NCBI GenBank assembly: GCA_965202745.1
Contig: CBDBCB010000003.1
Location: 1 to 64,000 of the forward strand
Length of the DNA stretch: 64,000 bases
Direction: 5' to 3'
Origin: JACKII01 sp965202745
GTDB lineage: Bacteria; Pseudomonadota; Alphaproteobacteria; Bin95
Below are positions 38,473 to 48,665 of the stretch, piece by piece. Each line of letters begins with the position of its first letter. Position 1 is the stretch's first letter. Both the position numbers and the translations under genes were made by a program. Under the pieces are notes generated by a model. That model did no database searches. It was not told where the DNA came from and worked only from the letters and a program-made list of their open reading frames with translations.

Positions 38473-39303
38473 CTATACGGTGGCGCCCATCACGCTGCTA
38501 CGGGCGCTTTGCATCTCGCGCCAATGGGCCAGGTCTTCTGGCGAAAACACGCCGCTGGGCGGCCGGCACTCGCGAAAATGACCAAAGCGGTCCTCGCCGC
38601 GAACCAACATCGCGGCCATACCGCCACCTTCGACCTGTGTCATGCGGGTTGGGATATAGCGGATCGCAAGGCCAATACGCCGATCATCAGAGCCATTCGC
38701 ATAGCTGGCGTGGAACACCCAACCATGGTGCAGCGACATTTGCCCGGCTCGCAACACCACATCGCTGGCAGTGCTCTCATCCACCTGCACCGTGATTTCC
38801 TGACCACAGGTCAATAGGTTCTCATCGGCATGTGTATCACGATGCTCGACAATCTGGTTGTGCGAGCCCGCCACGAAGCGCATGCAACCGCTTTCCACGG
38901 TGGATGCACTGAGGGCAACCCAGGCAGTTACCTCTTCCTCTCCTGTGAGCCCCCAGTAAGTCAGGTCCTGATGCCAGGAAACAAAATGCGGGGTCTGCGG
39001 CTCCTTGATGAAGAAAGGCGCGTCCAACACGAGCAGATCCGGTCCCAAAATCTCCGCGACCTGATCCGTGATTGAGGCCAATCGGGTAATCTGGTCAATG
39101 AAGGGCAATACGAGGTTCGGATAACGGCGCAGACATTTGCGCAGTTCAGGCTCCGCCACGAAGCGTGCCTCGGCCTGCTCCAACTGCGCACGGCAGATAC
39201 CGGCATCCGCCGCACTCACGGCATCGAGGGGAAAGACGAAGCCGTCTCTGGCAAAGGTTGAGGCAATATCCATTGGGCGAGGTTCTTGGGACAACGAAGA
39301 CAT
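38473..39303 (-). CDS. Phytanoyl-CoA dioxygenase (PhyH) family protein
   Basis: 276 residues. Fe(II)/2-oxoglutarate dioxygenase signatures: WHQDLTYWG with the HxD iron ligands (about 110-112), SGCMRFVAGSHNQ, then GQMSLHHGWVFHASYANGSDDRRIGLAIRY with the distal His and the 2-oxoglutarate Arg. PhyH-type enzymes hydroxylate lipids, ectoine or secondary metabolites; the substrate is not predictable. The frame is intact. No ribosome site is clear at 39303; ATG at 39273 is an alternative start. Confidence 0.88.
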   Translation of the reverse strand: MSSLSQEPRPMDIASTFARDGFVFPLDAVSAADAGICRAQLEQAEARFVAEPELRKCLRRYPNLVLPFIDQITRLASITDQVAEILGPDLLVLDAPFFIKEPQTPHFVSWHQDLTYWGLTGEEEVTAWVALSASTVESGCMRFVAGSHNQIVEHRDTHADENLLTCGQEITVQVDESTASDVVLRAGQMSLHHGWVFHASYANGSDDRRIGLAIRYIPTRMTQVEGGGMAAMLVRGEDRFGHFRECRPPSGVFSPEDLAHWREMQSARSSVMGATV

Positions 39304-39612
39304 GATCAGATGCTTATACCAACGACGAGGGACAATAATCCATCTTACCGGCCATAGCTATTCGCTGACTAGGAGGTGGTTGCGACGAGATGCGGGGCAT
39401 CGTTAGCGCACGCCGACAACGCTCCGCGATGCGCTATGGCCGGCCCGCAGGGTGGTCTTTATTCCCTGCCGTTGGTATTGGCCGCCCCTGCCCAGTCAGG
39501 CAATCTGGCTGACCTGCCTGATGATACCAACGCTATCGCTATAAGCAGGAACACACGGTTAAATTCTGGCTAGAACGCGCTATCCAGCGGAACGCCCTTC
39601 CGGAGCCTGCTT
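39304..39612. other. Intergenic region between divergent genes
   Basis: About 310 bases. TGCTTATA near 39312 and TATAAGCA near 39540 form a loose inverted pair, and ACCAACG occurs near both ends. No gene is recognised. Promoters for the PhyH and enolase-superfamily genes are expected here. Confidence 0.4.
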
Positions 39613-40717
39613 ATGACCACCATCACCGCCATCGAAACTTCCCACTACCGCCTGCCGCTCGACCCTCCGCTTTCCGACTCCACCCACGGCCTGATGACTC
39701 ACTTCGAGCTGGTGACCGTGCGCCTGACTGACTCGGATGGCTGCGAGGGGCTCGGCTACACCTATGCCGTCAACCATGGCGGCTCTGCCATCCGTGCCTT
39801 AATCGCCGACGACCTGGCCGACCTGCTGATCGGGCAGGACCCGGATCGCATCGCCCATCTTTGGGACAAGATGTGGTGGGCGGTGCATTATCCCGGCCGG
39901 GGCGGGCTCGCGAGCTTTGCCTTCGCTGCCATCGACATCGCACTTTGGGACCAGATGGGCAAGGCGCGGGGCAAGCCGCTCTGGAAGCTGCTGGGCGGAC
40001 ATGATCCGAAGGTGATGGCCTATGTCGGAGGCATCGACCTGGAACTTTCCCTGACGGAACTGATGGCCCAGACCGACGCAAACCTCGCGCGCGGCTTCAA
40101 GGCCGTGAAGATGAAGGTCGGGCGCGACTTGCTGCATGAGGACGTGGAGCGCGTCGCCGCTCACCGCGAATATCTGGACAAACATGGCGGTGAGGGCTTC
40201 CCCCTGATGGCCGACGCCAACATGCGCTGGAGCCGCGACCAGGCGCAGGCCGCCATCCGCGCGCTGGAGCCTATGGGCCTCACCTGGCTGGAAGAGCCGA
40301 TGATCCCCGACGACGAGGGCGGCCACGCCCGCCTCGCCGCGCTATCCTCCCCCCATCGCAACTGGCGAGAATTTCCATACGATCTATGAGTTCGAGCGCA
40401 TGATCCGCGTCGGCGGCGGCACCTTCCCGGAGCCAGATGTCTCCAATTGTGGCGGCATCACGCCCTGGATGAAGGTCGCGACGTTGGCCGAAGCCAACAA
40501 TCTGCGTGTCACCAGCCACGGCGTGCATGATATCCACGTCCACCTGCTGGCCGCCATTCCGAACAAGAGCTACATGGAATGGCACGGCTTCGGGCTGGAG
40601 CAATATTTCACCAACCCGGCTCTGACCCTTGATGAGAAGGGCCGCGCCACCGCCCCCGACCGGCCCGGCCATGGCGTGGCGTTTGAATGGGCCAAGTTGG
40701 AGCCGTTCAAGCGGTAG
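39613..40717 (+). pseudogene. Mandelate racemase/muconate lactonizing enzyme family protein, homopolymer frameshift
   Basis: The first frame has MTTITAIETSHYRLPL, GLGYTYAVNHGG, AFAAIDIALWDQMGKARGKPLWKLLGG, KAVKMKVGRD (the KxK general base pair), LMADANMRWS (Asp metal ligand) and LTWLEEPMIPDD (Glu ligand). In the C6 run 40349-40354 the frame is lost; shifting gives PIATGENFHTIYEFERMI (Glu ligand), VSNCGGITPWMKVA and TSHGVHDIHVH (catalytic His). About 367 residues in total, the family length. All catalytic residues survive, so a sequencing indel is plausible. These enzymes abstract the alpha-proton of carboxylates (dehydratases, racemases). Confidence 0.82.
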
Positions 40718-40835
40718 ACAGCCGCTGCTCACCCAACCACCGGCACCGTTGCAAGGCCCGGGGAAAATGGATGAAAGTTTACCGCATCCGGGAGCCGTTT
40801 TGTGGCGTACTAAGAGGCAAGCCTGGAGCGCCTCC

Positions 40836-42044
40836 ATGATGACTGCCACCACCGAAACCTTCTACACCACCCTACCCGCCACGGCCGACTTCTCCGCTGT
40901 TGCGCACCTGGCCGGATATGCGCCGGTCCCAGCGGATTGGACGGTCCTCCTGACCGATGTGGTCGGCTCCACCAAGGCGATCCAGGCCGGGCGCTACAAG
41001 GCCGTCAACATGGTCGGCGCGGCCTGCATCACGGCGGCGCTGAATGCGCTGCCGGGGCTCAATCTGCCCTTCGTCTTTGGCGGCGATGGCGCAACGATCC
41101 TGGTGCCGCCGCAAGCGGTGGATGCCGGACGGCAGGCAATGCTAAGGCTTGCGGGATTGGCGCAGCAGCAGTTTGGGTTGGGGCTGCGGGTGGGTGTCGT
41201 GCGGGTGGCGTCGCTCTACCAGCAGGACGCCAGTCTGGGCGTCCGCAAGCTGGAACTCAGTCCCGGCAACCACCTCGCCCTGTTTTCCGGCAGCGGCCTG
41301 GAACTGGCGGACAAGCTGGTGAAAAACCCAGACCCGGCCAACCCCTTTGCCGTGCCCGTGCCGGACAAGCCACCGCCGCCGGACCTGGAAGGCCTTTCCT
41401 GCCGGTGGGAGCCGTTGCGTGCTGCCAACGGCGTCTCGCTCACCTGCATGTTGCGTGCCGTCAATCCCGATAACGCCGCCCAGGAAACAGCCCTGCGCAG
41501 CACACTCGCCTTCATCCAGGAGACCTTGCAGGCGGATGCCTCCTCCACAGCGCCCGCGCGCGCCGAAACCATGCGGTTCCGTTGGCCGCCCCGCAACGTT
41601 TGGGCGGAAGCGAAGGCGACCGCGAGCGGGCAGCACGTCCACCGCCGGTGTCTCGCCATTCTGCTAGAATCGTTTTTTCAAGGTATTGCTGAACGTTTCG
41701 ACATCAAGGTCGGCCCCTACAATGCGCCCGTCTACCGCGAGGAATTGCGGACAAACACCGACTTCCGCAAGTATGATGGTCTCTTGCGCATGGTCCTGGA
41801 TGTCTCGCACAGGCAGGCTGACGCCATCGAATCCTACCTGGCAGCGGAACATGCGGCAGGACGGCTGGTCTACGGCACGCACCGGGCAGATAGCGCTTTG
41901 ATGACCTGCCTGGTTTTCAGCCTCGAACAAAGCCAGCATATTCACTTCATCGACGGAGCCGACGGCGGATTTGCGCTGGCGGCCCAAGGGTTCAAGAAAC
42001 AACTGGCCGCGCTGGCAAGTGCGCGGCAGGAAGGGAACGGCTGA
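40836..42044 (+). CDS. DUF3095 family protein (adenylate-cyclase-like)
   Basis: 402 residues from ATG 40836 (GGAG seven bases upstream). WTVLLTDVVGSTKAIQAGRYKAVNM resembles the first strand of nucleotide cyclase catalytic domains, and LPFVFGGDGATILVPP resembles the GGD-type segment, in line with the view that DUF3095 is a divergent class III cyclase fold. The rest includes HVHRRCLAILLESFFQ and FRKYDGLLRMVLDVS. Function has not been established. The stop lies four bases before the oxidoreductase start, so the two are probably co-translated. Confidence 0.82.
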   Translation: MMTATTETFYTTLPATADFSAVAHLAGYAPVPADWTVLLTDVVGSTKAIQAGRYKAVNMVGAACITAALNALPGLNLPFVFGGDGATILVPPQAVDAGRQAMLRLAGLAQQQFGLGLRVGVVRVASLYQQDASLGVRKLELSPGNHLALFSGSGLELADKLVKNPDPANPFAVPVPDKPPPPDLEGLSCRWEPLRAANGVSLTCMLRAVNPDNAAQETALRSTLAFIQETLQADASSTAPARAETMRFRWPPRNVWAEAKATASGQHVHRRCLAILLESFFQGIAERFDIKVGPYNAPVYREELRTNTDFRKYDGLLRMVLDVSHRQADAIESYLAAEHAAGRLVYGTHRADSALMTCLVFSLEQSQHIHFIDGADGGFALAAQGFKKQLAALASARQEGNG

Positions 42045-42048
42045 CGCC

Positions 42049-43056
42049 ATGCAGAATTCCAACCAGCGCCTGTTGCTGAAGGCCCGCCCCGACGGCATCG
42101 CGGGCCCGGAGCATTTCCAGGAAGACACCCAGCCAGTCCGAATGCCGGGATCGGGCGAGTTGCTGCTCGAAAGCGTCTACATCTCCATCGATCCCGCCAT
42201 GCGCGTCTGGGTTAGCGAGAATCCCGACTATGTGCCCCCGGTGGAAATCGGCACGCCGATGCGGGCGGGCGGTATCGGCCGGGTGCTGGTCTCGGAAGAT
42301 CCGGCCTTTCAGCCGGGCGACTTCGTCAATGCCCGACTTGGCTGGCAGACCCATCCGACCGTGAGGGCCAAGGACAGCCAGAAGCTCGACCTCTCCGTCG
42401 GCAGCCCGAAGGACTGGATCGGCCCGCTCGGCACCACGGCGCTCACCGCCTATTTCGGCCTGTTCGACGTGGGCGCAGCCAAGCCGGGCGAGACGGTGCT
42501 GGTTTCCGCCGCAGCCGGCGGCGTCGGCCAGATGGCGGCGCAAATGGCAAAAATCAACGGCTGCCGCGTCGTCGGTATCGCGGGCGGGCCGGAGAAATGC
42601 GCCTACCTGCGGGATGAACTCGGCCTCGACGCCGTCATCGACTACAAGGCGGGCGGCCTCGCCGAAGCCTACAAAAAGGCGATGCCCGAGGGATGCGACG
42701 TGTTCTTCGACAATGTGGGCGGAGAGCAACTGGATTTGGCGCTGGCGTCGCTCCGGGAGAAAGGCCGCGTCGCCATCTGCGGCCGCATTTCGCAAACGGC
42801 ATCTGCTGAGCTCTACGGGGTAAAGAACCTGGGCCTGCTGATCGGCAAGCGCGCCAAGATCGAAGGTTTCATCGTCTTCGACTTCAACGCCCGCTATCCG
42901 GAAGCCCGCGCCTGGATTGCTGAGCAACTGAAAGCCGGAAAGCTGAAGCAGCGCCTGCACATCCTGGATGGACTTAACAAAGCGCCGGAGGGCCTGCAAA
43001 TGCTGTTCACCAGCCGCAACCAGGGCAAGCTGGTGGTGCAGGTGGCAGAGGAATAG
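42049..43056 (+). CDS. NADP-dependent oxidoreductase, zinc-free MDR family
   Basis: 335 residues. N-terminal GELLLESVYISIDPAMRVW and MRAGGIGRVLVSEDPAFQPGD, nucleotide-binding VLVSAAAGGVGQMAAQMAKINGC split by one strand, GCDVFFDNVGGEQLD and a KIEGFIVFD end. This is the leukotriene B4 dehydrogenase / curcumin reductase / 2-alkenal reductase type of enzyme, which reduces enones with NADPH. Intact. Together with the DUF3095 gene it forms a two-gene unit. Confidence 0.9.
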   Translation: MQNSNQRLLLKARPDGIAGPEHFQEDTQPVRMPGSGELLLESVYISIDPAMRVWVSENPDYVPPVEIGTPMRAGGIGRVLVSEDPAFQPGDFVNARLGWQTHPTVRAKDSQKLDLSVGSPKDWIGPLGTTALTAYFGLFDVGAAKPGETVLVSAAAGGVGQMAAQMAKINGCRVVGIAGGPEKCAYLRDELGLDAVIDYKAGGLAEAYKKAMPEGCDVFFDNVGGEQLDLALASLREKGRVAICGRISQTASAELYGVKNLGLLIGKRAKIEGFIVFDFNARYPEARAWIAEQLKAGKLKQRLHILDGLNKAPEGLQMLFTSRNQGKLVVQVAEE

Positions 43057-43372
43057 CAGTCTATCGCGTTAGTTGGAGGGCGCCGGCTCCACCCTTCTGC
43101 CACCGGCGCTTGCCCCCAAAATCCCCCAAGTGAAAATCCCCCGCGAAAGAGTGTGGCAGACGGCACCGGCCAAGGGTGGGTGGAGGGGTCGGCAATGTAA
43201 GTCGACCGGCGCCGTCTGTCACAAGGAGGACTATACCCCCACCCGATAACCGCTGCTTTCCGCGATTATTTCGAATTGCGATTATTGCATTTTTTGCCTA
43301 GCCGTTCTTTGGCCTATTCCACCAAGGCGTGACCCGCTAGCATTTCCGGAAAGGACAACCGGGAGACTACCG
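43057..43372. other. GC-rich intergenic region with inverted segments
   Basis: About 315 bases. Segments around 43090-43110 (TCCACCCTTCTGCCACCGG) and 43165-43190 (CCGGCCAAGGGTGGGTGGA) are imperfect inverted copies and may fold to end transcription of the MDR gene. The promoter of the TauD-type gene should lie in the AT-richer stretch 43250-43340. Confidence 0.4.
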
Positions 43373-44218
43373 ATGGCATTTTCGATCAACCCGCTGGGTG
43401 AAACTCTGGGCGCAGAAATCGTTGGCTTCGATGTCCGACGCGACGCAACGCCAGAGGCCGCTGAAGAACTGAAAGCCGCCTGGCTGGAGCATGTGGTGTT
43501 CTGCTTCCGGGACCAGGATCTCAGTCCGGCGGAGTTTCTCACGCTGGCTGGCCTATTCGGCAAGCCCAAGGTCCAACCCCTGCAAAGGTCTGAATACCAG
43601 GTGGAGGGCTTCCCCGAAATCCGCGTGCTCTCGAACCGGCACCTGGACATCCATGGCGACCGCAAGCCGATTAAAACCGGCGGTTCATGGCATTCCGACC
43701 ACTCACATCAGCAGGACGCGCCGCGCGGAACCATGCTGCACTCGCTGCAACTGCCGAGCCACGGCGGCAATACCAGTTTCACCAACCAGCACGCGGCCTA
43801 TAAGGGTCTGCCCGCCGACCAGCAGGAAATGGCCAGGTGCCTACGGGTGCATCACATCTACAACAGCCCCTATGCGCCCCGGAAAATGCAGAAACTGAGC
43901 GCCGAGGAACAAAAACACGCCGCGCCGGAAGCCTGGCACCCGCTCGCCCGGCCACACCCGGCCGACCCGGACCGGCTGGCCATCTTCCTGAACCCGATCC
44001 GCACGATCTGTATCGAAGGGATGAGCGAGGAAGACTCCCAGGTACTGCTGAACGAGATGCTGGAACACTCAACCCAGCCGCAATACTGCTACAGCCACCA
44101 ATGGCGGCAGGGCGACGTGCTGATCTGGGACAATCCCCAAGCTCTTCATATGGTCGACCACGACTACCCGCCGGACGAATTGCGCCTCATGCACCGCACG
44201 CTGGTGCAGTACGCCTGA
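43373..44218 (+). CDS. TauD/TfdA family dioxygenase
   Basis: 281 residues. MAFSINPLGETLGAEIVGFDV at the start, FRDQDLSPAEFLTLAGLFG, GGSWHSDHSHQQDAPRGTML with the HxD iron ligands, LPSHGGNTSFTNQHAAY and, near the end, VLIWDNPQALHMVDHDYPPDELRLMHR split by short loops, with the distal His and 2-oxoglutarate-binding Arg. These Fe(II)/2-oxoglutarate enzymes hydroxylate taurine, aryloxyalkanoates and similar compounds. A GGGAGA ribosome site lies just upstream. Intact. Confidence 0.9.
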   Translation: MAFSINPLGETLGAEIVGFDVRRDATPEAAEELKAAWLEHVVFCFRDQDLSPAEFLTLAGLFGKPKVQPLQRSEYQVEGFPEIRVLSNRHLDIHGDRKPIKTGGSWHSDHSHQQDAPRGTMLHSLQLPSHGGNTSFTNQHAAYKGLPADQQEMARCLRVHHIYNSPYAPRKMQKLSAEEQKHAAPEAWHPLARPHPADPDRLAIFLNPIRTICIEGMSEEDSQVLLNEMLEHSTQPQYCYSHQWRQGDVLIWDNPQALHMVDHDYPPDELRLMHRTLVQYA

Positions 44219-44262
44219 AACGGGCAGGCTCTTCCCCTGACTTCACCTTCATCTTGAGCCGC

Positions 44263-44324
44263 CACCGTGAGCCTGTCGAAAGGTCTGACCAAAAAGAAAT
44301 GCACCTTTCGACAGGCTCACGGTG
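44263..44324. terminator. Long perfect hairpin between convergent genes
   Basis: Arms 44263-44284 and 44303-44324 pair over 22 bp (core CCTGTCGAAAGG / CCTTTCGACAGG) with an 18-base loop. It sits between the TauD-type gene and the convergent amidase. Its length and the CTTTCGACAGGCTCA sequence resemble dispersed palindromes common in Alphaproteobacteria. Confidence 0.65.
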
Positions 44325-44335
44325 ATGAGAAAGCG

Positions 44336-45743
44336 TTACATCCGCTCCCATAGCTGGTGGGCCAGCACGCCGACCTGGTCCTCCACCACCTGCATGGCGT
44401 CCAGGATCATGTCTTCCCGGAAGCGCTGGCCGATGATCTGCACGCCGCAGGGCCGCCCCTCGACCAAGCCGATGGGAATGTTGCCCGTGGGCAGGCCCAT
44501 ATAGTTGATCGAGTACGAGTATATCATGGCGTCGAACAGGTCCTTCGCGCCATCGAACGTCTCGTCATGGTCGTAGTCGTACATGGGCCGCATGAAGAAG
44601 GGGGAGAGCACCAGCGGCCATTCCTCCAAGAACACCGACCAGCTGCGCACCATGGCGCTGCGGTTCGCCACTGCCTGCATGTAGCCCTTGTAGTCGACCA
44701 TTTTGCCGAACTGGTAATAGGCGTCGAAGATATCCTGGATGGTCTTGCTGCCATGCTGGCGGGCGAGCGGGTCTATGGTTTCCTTAAGTTCCAAGGTCAC
44801 GGCATCCAGCCAAGCATCGACGGCCGGCTTGATGGAGGGCATCTCAACCTCTTCCACCTGATAGCCCGCGGCGCGCAGATAGTCCGCGGCCCGGTCGATG
44901 CCGGCCACGATGTCGGGGTGAATCGGGTAGCCGTAGTTTTCCCTTGGTCACCGCGACCTTGATCGGGCCCGGTAGAGCAGGCCCCTCGAACGGTACCGGC
45001 GCCCAGAAGGGGTCGCGCACGTCGCGGCTCGCCATGACCTTGATCGCGAAGCGCACGTCCTTCACTTCCCGGCAGATCGCGCCCTGCACTAACATCAACT
45101 GAGAGAGCAGCCCCCGCTCCGCCCCGGCACTGGGGTTGAAGGCTGGCACCCTGCCCAGCCCCGACTTCACCGTCGCCAACCCGCAAGCGGACGCCGGAAT
45201 ACGCAGCGAGCCTGCAATATCGTTGCCATGATGGATCGGCCCCATGCTCGCGGCACAGGCAGAACTCGCACCGCCCGACGAGCCCCCCGGCGACGCCCGG
45301 TCATCCCACGGGTTATGGGTCAGGCCGTGCAGCGGATTGTCGGTCGTGCCCCGCATCGAAAGTTCCGGCGTGTTGGTCTTGCCGAAGATGATCGCACCCG
45401 CATCCAACAGGTTCTGCACCACGGGCGAGTTACCCGGCGCGTTGTTGTTCGCAAGCGCGGGCAGGCCGTTGGTGTGCGGCGTGCCCTCCAGGTCCACATT
45501 GACCTTGATCGTGGTGGGGATGCCATGCAGTGGGCCCCAATGAACGCCCTTGGCAAGCGCCGCGTCGGCTTCCTTGGCCTTCGCCAGCGCCTGCTCCGAA
45601 TAGTCATAGACGACGGCGTTCAGCTTCGGATTGGTGGCGTGCATCCGCCCAACGACCGAGGTCATCACCTCATGCGCCGAAAACTGCTTCGCATCCAACC
45701 CCGCCCACACATCCACGGCAGAGAGTTTCCAGAGGTCGGTCAT
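44336..45743 (-). pseudogene. Amidase (amidase signature family), single frameshift
   Basis: The N-terminal part has GPLHGIPTTIKVNVDLEG (catalytic Lys), ASPGGSSGGASSACAA (cis-Ser) and GNDIAGSLRIPASACGL (nucleophile Ser). At 44941-44943 one base too many (GGG in the coding strand) ends the frame; correcting gives KENYGYPIHPDIVAGIDRAA and the C-terminal part to QLWERM. About 468 residues, normal for GatA/AMD-type amidases. The enzyme hydrolyses carboxamides; the substrate is unknown. Not GatA itself, since no gatB or gatC is near. Confidence 0.82.
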
Positions 45744-45822
45744 GGGAAAGGCCTTTCAGAGAACAGGTGTTAGCGTCGGCGAATGGTATTGAAAAACCGC
45801 ACCTTGTGTCACCCTAAAACGC

Positions 45823-45912
45823 CGAATTCCCGGCCTTGGGCCGGGATCTATTCCGGCATATCGAAACAGGTCCCGGACATCCCGCTCTATCGAGCGATAT
45901 TCCGGGAATTCG
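45823..45912. repeat. Inverted repeat downstream of the carotenoid oxygenase gene
   Basis: CGAATTCCCGG (45823-45833) and CCGGGAATTCG (45902-45912) are 11-bp inverted copies 68 bases apart, with further GGCC/CCGG-rich symmetry between them. They may act as a terminator or belong to a REP-like family. Confidence 0.4.
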
Positions 45913-45933
45913 CATAGTTGATGAAGAGGTTAC

Positions 45934-47493
45934 TCAAATCCAACCCAAGTCCTCACCCTTCACCCAGGCGCAGTGGAAGCCGGTGGGAATGCGTTGGGGT
46001 ATCTTGATTCGCGCAATCGGGCCTCGGCTGATATCCTTCGCATCAAACACGTGGCACTCGGTCTGCCAGTCGCCCATCTCGGTTACGAAGGTCACCAGGT
46101 AGCCGTCATCCTCCGCATTCGCCGCCGTCGCGCCCATTTTCGGCGCGAACGGAGCCTCATTGCCGATATGGCCCTCGCCATAGTCCCAGCGCTGATGCGC
46201 GCCGGTTTCGGTATCGTGCTTCACCAGCGCATCGAAAGTCTGGCAGTGGCCGATCACGCTGCCCGGCGTCTCATCAACCAAAGGCAGGTACTGGTTGAAG
46301 GAATAGCGTGACTTCAGTCCCATATAGTTGGGATTAACCATCGGGAATTCGGTGTTCAGGTCGTCGATGGCGTGCTCCCGCACCTCGCCCGTCTTCATGT
46401 TGAAGCGCCAGCGGTACAGCACATAAGACCGGTGCCGCTGCGAAATCATGCTGGCGAGCGGCCCGTTCTCCGGATCGCGCTTGCCGGTAGAGGGGTCTGA
46501 CTGGCGGCAGCCATCCATCACCACCCAGTCGCCATCCTCCCAGCAATTCACAACGTGCAGGATGTAGCAGGGCTCCGCCTCGAACCAGCGCACGTCCTCC
46601 GTCCGGCCATAGCGCGGGATCACGCCGAAGCGCGCGGGCACGTCATAGTGAAAGCGCAGGCGGCGCTTCTTGGTTTCGGCGAAAATCTTCTCGTCCTGGA
46701 AGAAGGGCAGGTCGTGCAGGATCGAATAGTTCGGCGTCAGACCCATATCGTGCGGCAGACGCGGTCCCGGCAGGTCGATAGGCACCTCATGCACCAACTC
46801 GCCCTTCGCGTTCGCGACGCCATAGGTCATGTATGGCGGCTTGTTGCCATAATCGAAGTAGATCAGCTCACCCGTGCGCGGGTCGGTCTTGGAGTGCGCG
46901 GACAGCGTGTGGCGCAGCTTGCCGCCGAAATTCTCCGCGCCCTTGGTCTCCAGCGTAAAGGGATCGACCGCATAGGACACGCCCGCCTGATACCAGAGGC
47001 TCAGCAGTTGGCCGTTATAGAAGATCACGTCGGTGTTGGAGTTGTCCTTGATGGGAGAGCCCGGCAACGAGAAATCGAACGGCCCCGCCATCCCCGGCCA
47101 GATCGACTTGCCTGCCTCCGCCTCCATATCGAACGCCATGGTCCGCACCCATTTGGAGGCATACCAAGCCTTGCCATCGCGGAAGTAGATGGCATGCAGC
47201 ATCCCATCGCCATCGTAGTAGTGATAGGTGTTGGCCGGCTTGTGCGCCTGGTTCGGCCCGTTCCGGTAGTAGGCACCGCAGAGGTCCTTGGGTATTTCGC
47301 CCGCCACTACCTCCAGCTTGTCGGCGCTCATCTCCGTCGTTATAGGCGCGAAGTGGCCGTGCAGATAGGGGTGATCGACGTCCCAAATCCACTCCGGCAC
47401 ATCCGTCGGGGGCTTACCCTTTGTGCCGAGCGGCTGGATGTTGCGGACGGTGATCGGCAATGTCTCTTCGAGAGAGGCTTTGTCCAGCGGCAT
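45934..47493 (-). CDS. Carotenoid oxygenase family protein (lignostilbene-dioxygenase-like)
   Basis: 519 residues from ATG 47493 (AGGAG seven bases upstream). RPE65-type motifs: AYYRNGPNQ and HYYDGDGMLHAIYF near the N-terminus, and the four iron-binding His in TLSAHSKTDP, LPHDMGLTPNY, CYILHVVNCWE and PTGFHCAWV. The family cleaves C=C bonds of carotenoids, stilbenes or apocarotenoids. The DGDGMLHA signature is intact. Neighbouring amidase and dioxygenases suggest a role in plant-derived aromatics or terpenoids; this is inference. Confidence 0.9.
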   Translation of the reverse strand: MPLDKASLEETLPITVRNIQPLGTKGKPPTDVPEWIWDVDHPYLHGHFAPITTEMSADKLEVVAGEIPKDLCGAYYRNGPNQAHKPANTYHYYDGDGMLHAIYFRDGKAWYASKWVRTMAFDMEAEAGKSIWPGMAGPFDFSLPGSPIKDNSNTDVIFYNGQLLSLWYQAGVSYAVDPFTLETKGAENFGGKLRHTLSAHSKTDPRTGELIYFDYGNKPPYMTYGVANAKGELVHEVPIDLPGPRLPHDMGLTPNYSILHDLPFFQDEKIFAETKKRRLRFHYDVPARFGVIPRYGRTEDVRWFEAEPCYILHVVNCWEDGDWVVMDGCRQSDPSTGKRDPENGPLASMISQRHRSYVLYRWRFNMKTGEVREHAIDDLNTEFPMVNPNYMGLKSRYSFNQYLPLVDETPGSVIGHCQTFDALVKHDTETGAHQRWDYGEGHIGNEAPFAPKMGATAANAEDDGYLVTFVTEMGDWQTECHVFDAKDISRGPIARIKIPQRIPTGFHCAWVKGEDLGWI

Positions 47494-47549
47494 CGGGTGG
47501 CTCCTGCTTGTTGCTGGCAAGAGCCTAATAGAGGTCGGAACCCAGCGGC

Positions 47550-48630
47550 AAGTCTACCTTTCACATCCAGGAAGGTAATATGGCTGTTTCCTGACCAGCT
47601 CTGGTTTGAGTTTGCGCCATCCCTTCATTGCCTGCAAAGGCGTCTTGCTGCCCAGGGCTGATTGCGGCAGCGGCTGGGTGTAAAGCCAGACATAGCGAAG
47701 CAGCGTGGCTTCCAGAACCTCGCCGGATCGGAAGGGATGGCTCTGCAGAACCTCTTCGATGCGGCCATTGAACCGTTCGACCATACCGTTGGTCTGAGGT
47801 GACCTAGGCGGCGTCAGGCGATGATCGATATCGAGGGCCGCGCCCAGCGTGTCGCATTCATGCGCGCCTGTTGCGGCGCGCTGGCGCAGACCGAAGAGGC
47901 GATCCGTGAACTCTTTTCCATTATCCGGGAGTATGGGGCGGATCCGCATCGGGCAGGCGCGCTCCAGGGCGCGCAGGAAGCGCCGGGCATTGGCCGCTGT
48001 CTTGCTGTTGTAGACCCTGACAACAACCCAACGCGTTGCCCTGTCGATGGCCACGAAGAGGGAACGGCGGCGGCTCTCATCTGCCATCGGTGGCAGGTAT
48101 TTCAGGTCGATGGGGATGGAACCGGGTTCATAGGCTTTGAAGGCGCTGTGCTTTGGCCGGGGCGATGCTGCTTTCAGGGCGCGCAGGGCCCCCACGCCAT
48201 GCCGACGCAAGCAGCGGTCAAGGCCAGAGCGGGAGGCCTTCGGGTTCAAGAACTCGCGCACCACCGCCAGCAGATCATCCAGCGAGACCAAAAGCGTCTT
48301 GCGGAGGGCCACGGCGACAGCTTCCTGCGCTGGCGTCAACGTCGTCTGAAGGCGATGAGGCGTGTGGCTGCGATCCTCCACGCTGGCACGCTGGCACCAT
48401 TTCCATACGGTCTGTTCCGTGGTCCCGTGACGCTCGGCAAGAACCCACGCAGGGTCGTCACTGGCCTGTATGGCCGCCCTGATCTTCGGTGGCGTCGTCG
48501 CCTGACTGTGAAGCTTGATCACCATGTCGCTCTCCCATCCCGCGCCTCGGTCAAAACACAGCGTGCCATGAAAAACGCAGAGCGACGAGGAGCTATCTAA
48601 TCAGCCGGGATGGAACAGATAGGTAGACTT
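47550..48630 (-). mobile_element. IS481-family insertion sequence, complete copy 2
   Basis: AAGTCTACCT (47550-47559) and AGGTAGACTT (48621-48630) are inverted copies bounding the transposase gene; further similarity (CATCCAGG / CCGGGATGG) lies inside. AAGTC also follows the right end directly, so a 5-bp target duplication is possible if the element starts slightly inside. The fragment at 3770-4311 derives from the same element. Confidence 0.8.
47554..48525 (-). CDS. IS481-family transposase
   Basis: 323 residues. The N-terminal HTH (WVLAERHGTTEQTVWKW, about 27-43) is followed by LTPAQEAVAVALRKTL and the integrase core: SIPIDLKYLPPM (first Asp), ILPDNGKEFTDR (second Asp) and SPQTNGMVERFNGRIEEVL (Glu). 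The ending KTPLQAMKGW is typical. Intact and presumably active. Confidence 0.93.
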   Translation of the reverse strand: MVIKLHSQATTPPKIRAAIQASDDPAWVLAERHGTTEQTVWKWCQRASVEDRSHTPHRLQTTLTPAQEAVAVALRKTLLVSLDDLLAVVREFLNPKASRSGLDRCLRRHGVGALRALKAASPRPKHSAFKAYEPGSIPIDLKYLPPMADESRRRSLFVAIDRATRWVVVRVYNSKTAANARRFLRALERACPMRIRPILPDNGKEFTDRLFGLRQRAATGAHECDTLGAALDIDHRLTPPRSPQTNGMVERFNGRIEEVLQSHPFRSGEVLEATLLRYVWLYTQPLPQSALGSKTPLQAMKGWRKLKPELVRKQPYYLPGCER

Positions 48631-48665
48631 GAAGTCGCTTTGAGCACAGTATTTTCTACCTTGGC

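Noticed and set aside
46555..47661. 368-codon open frame on the plus strand
   Set aside because: Antisense to the carotenoid oxygenase with all four iron His; a codon-bias shadow in GC-rich DNA.
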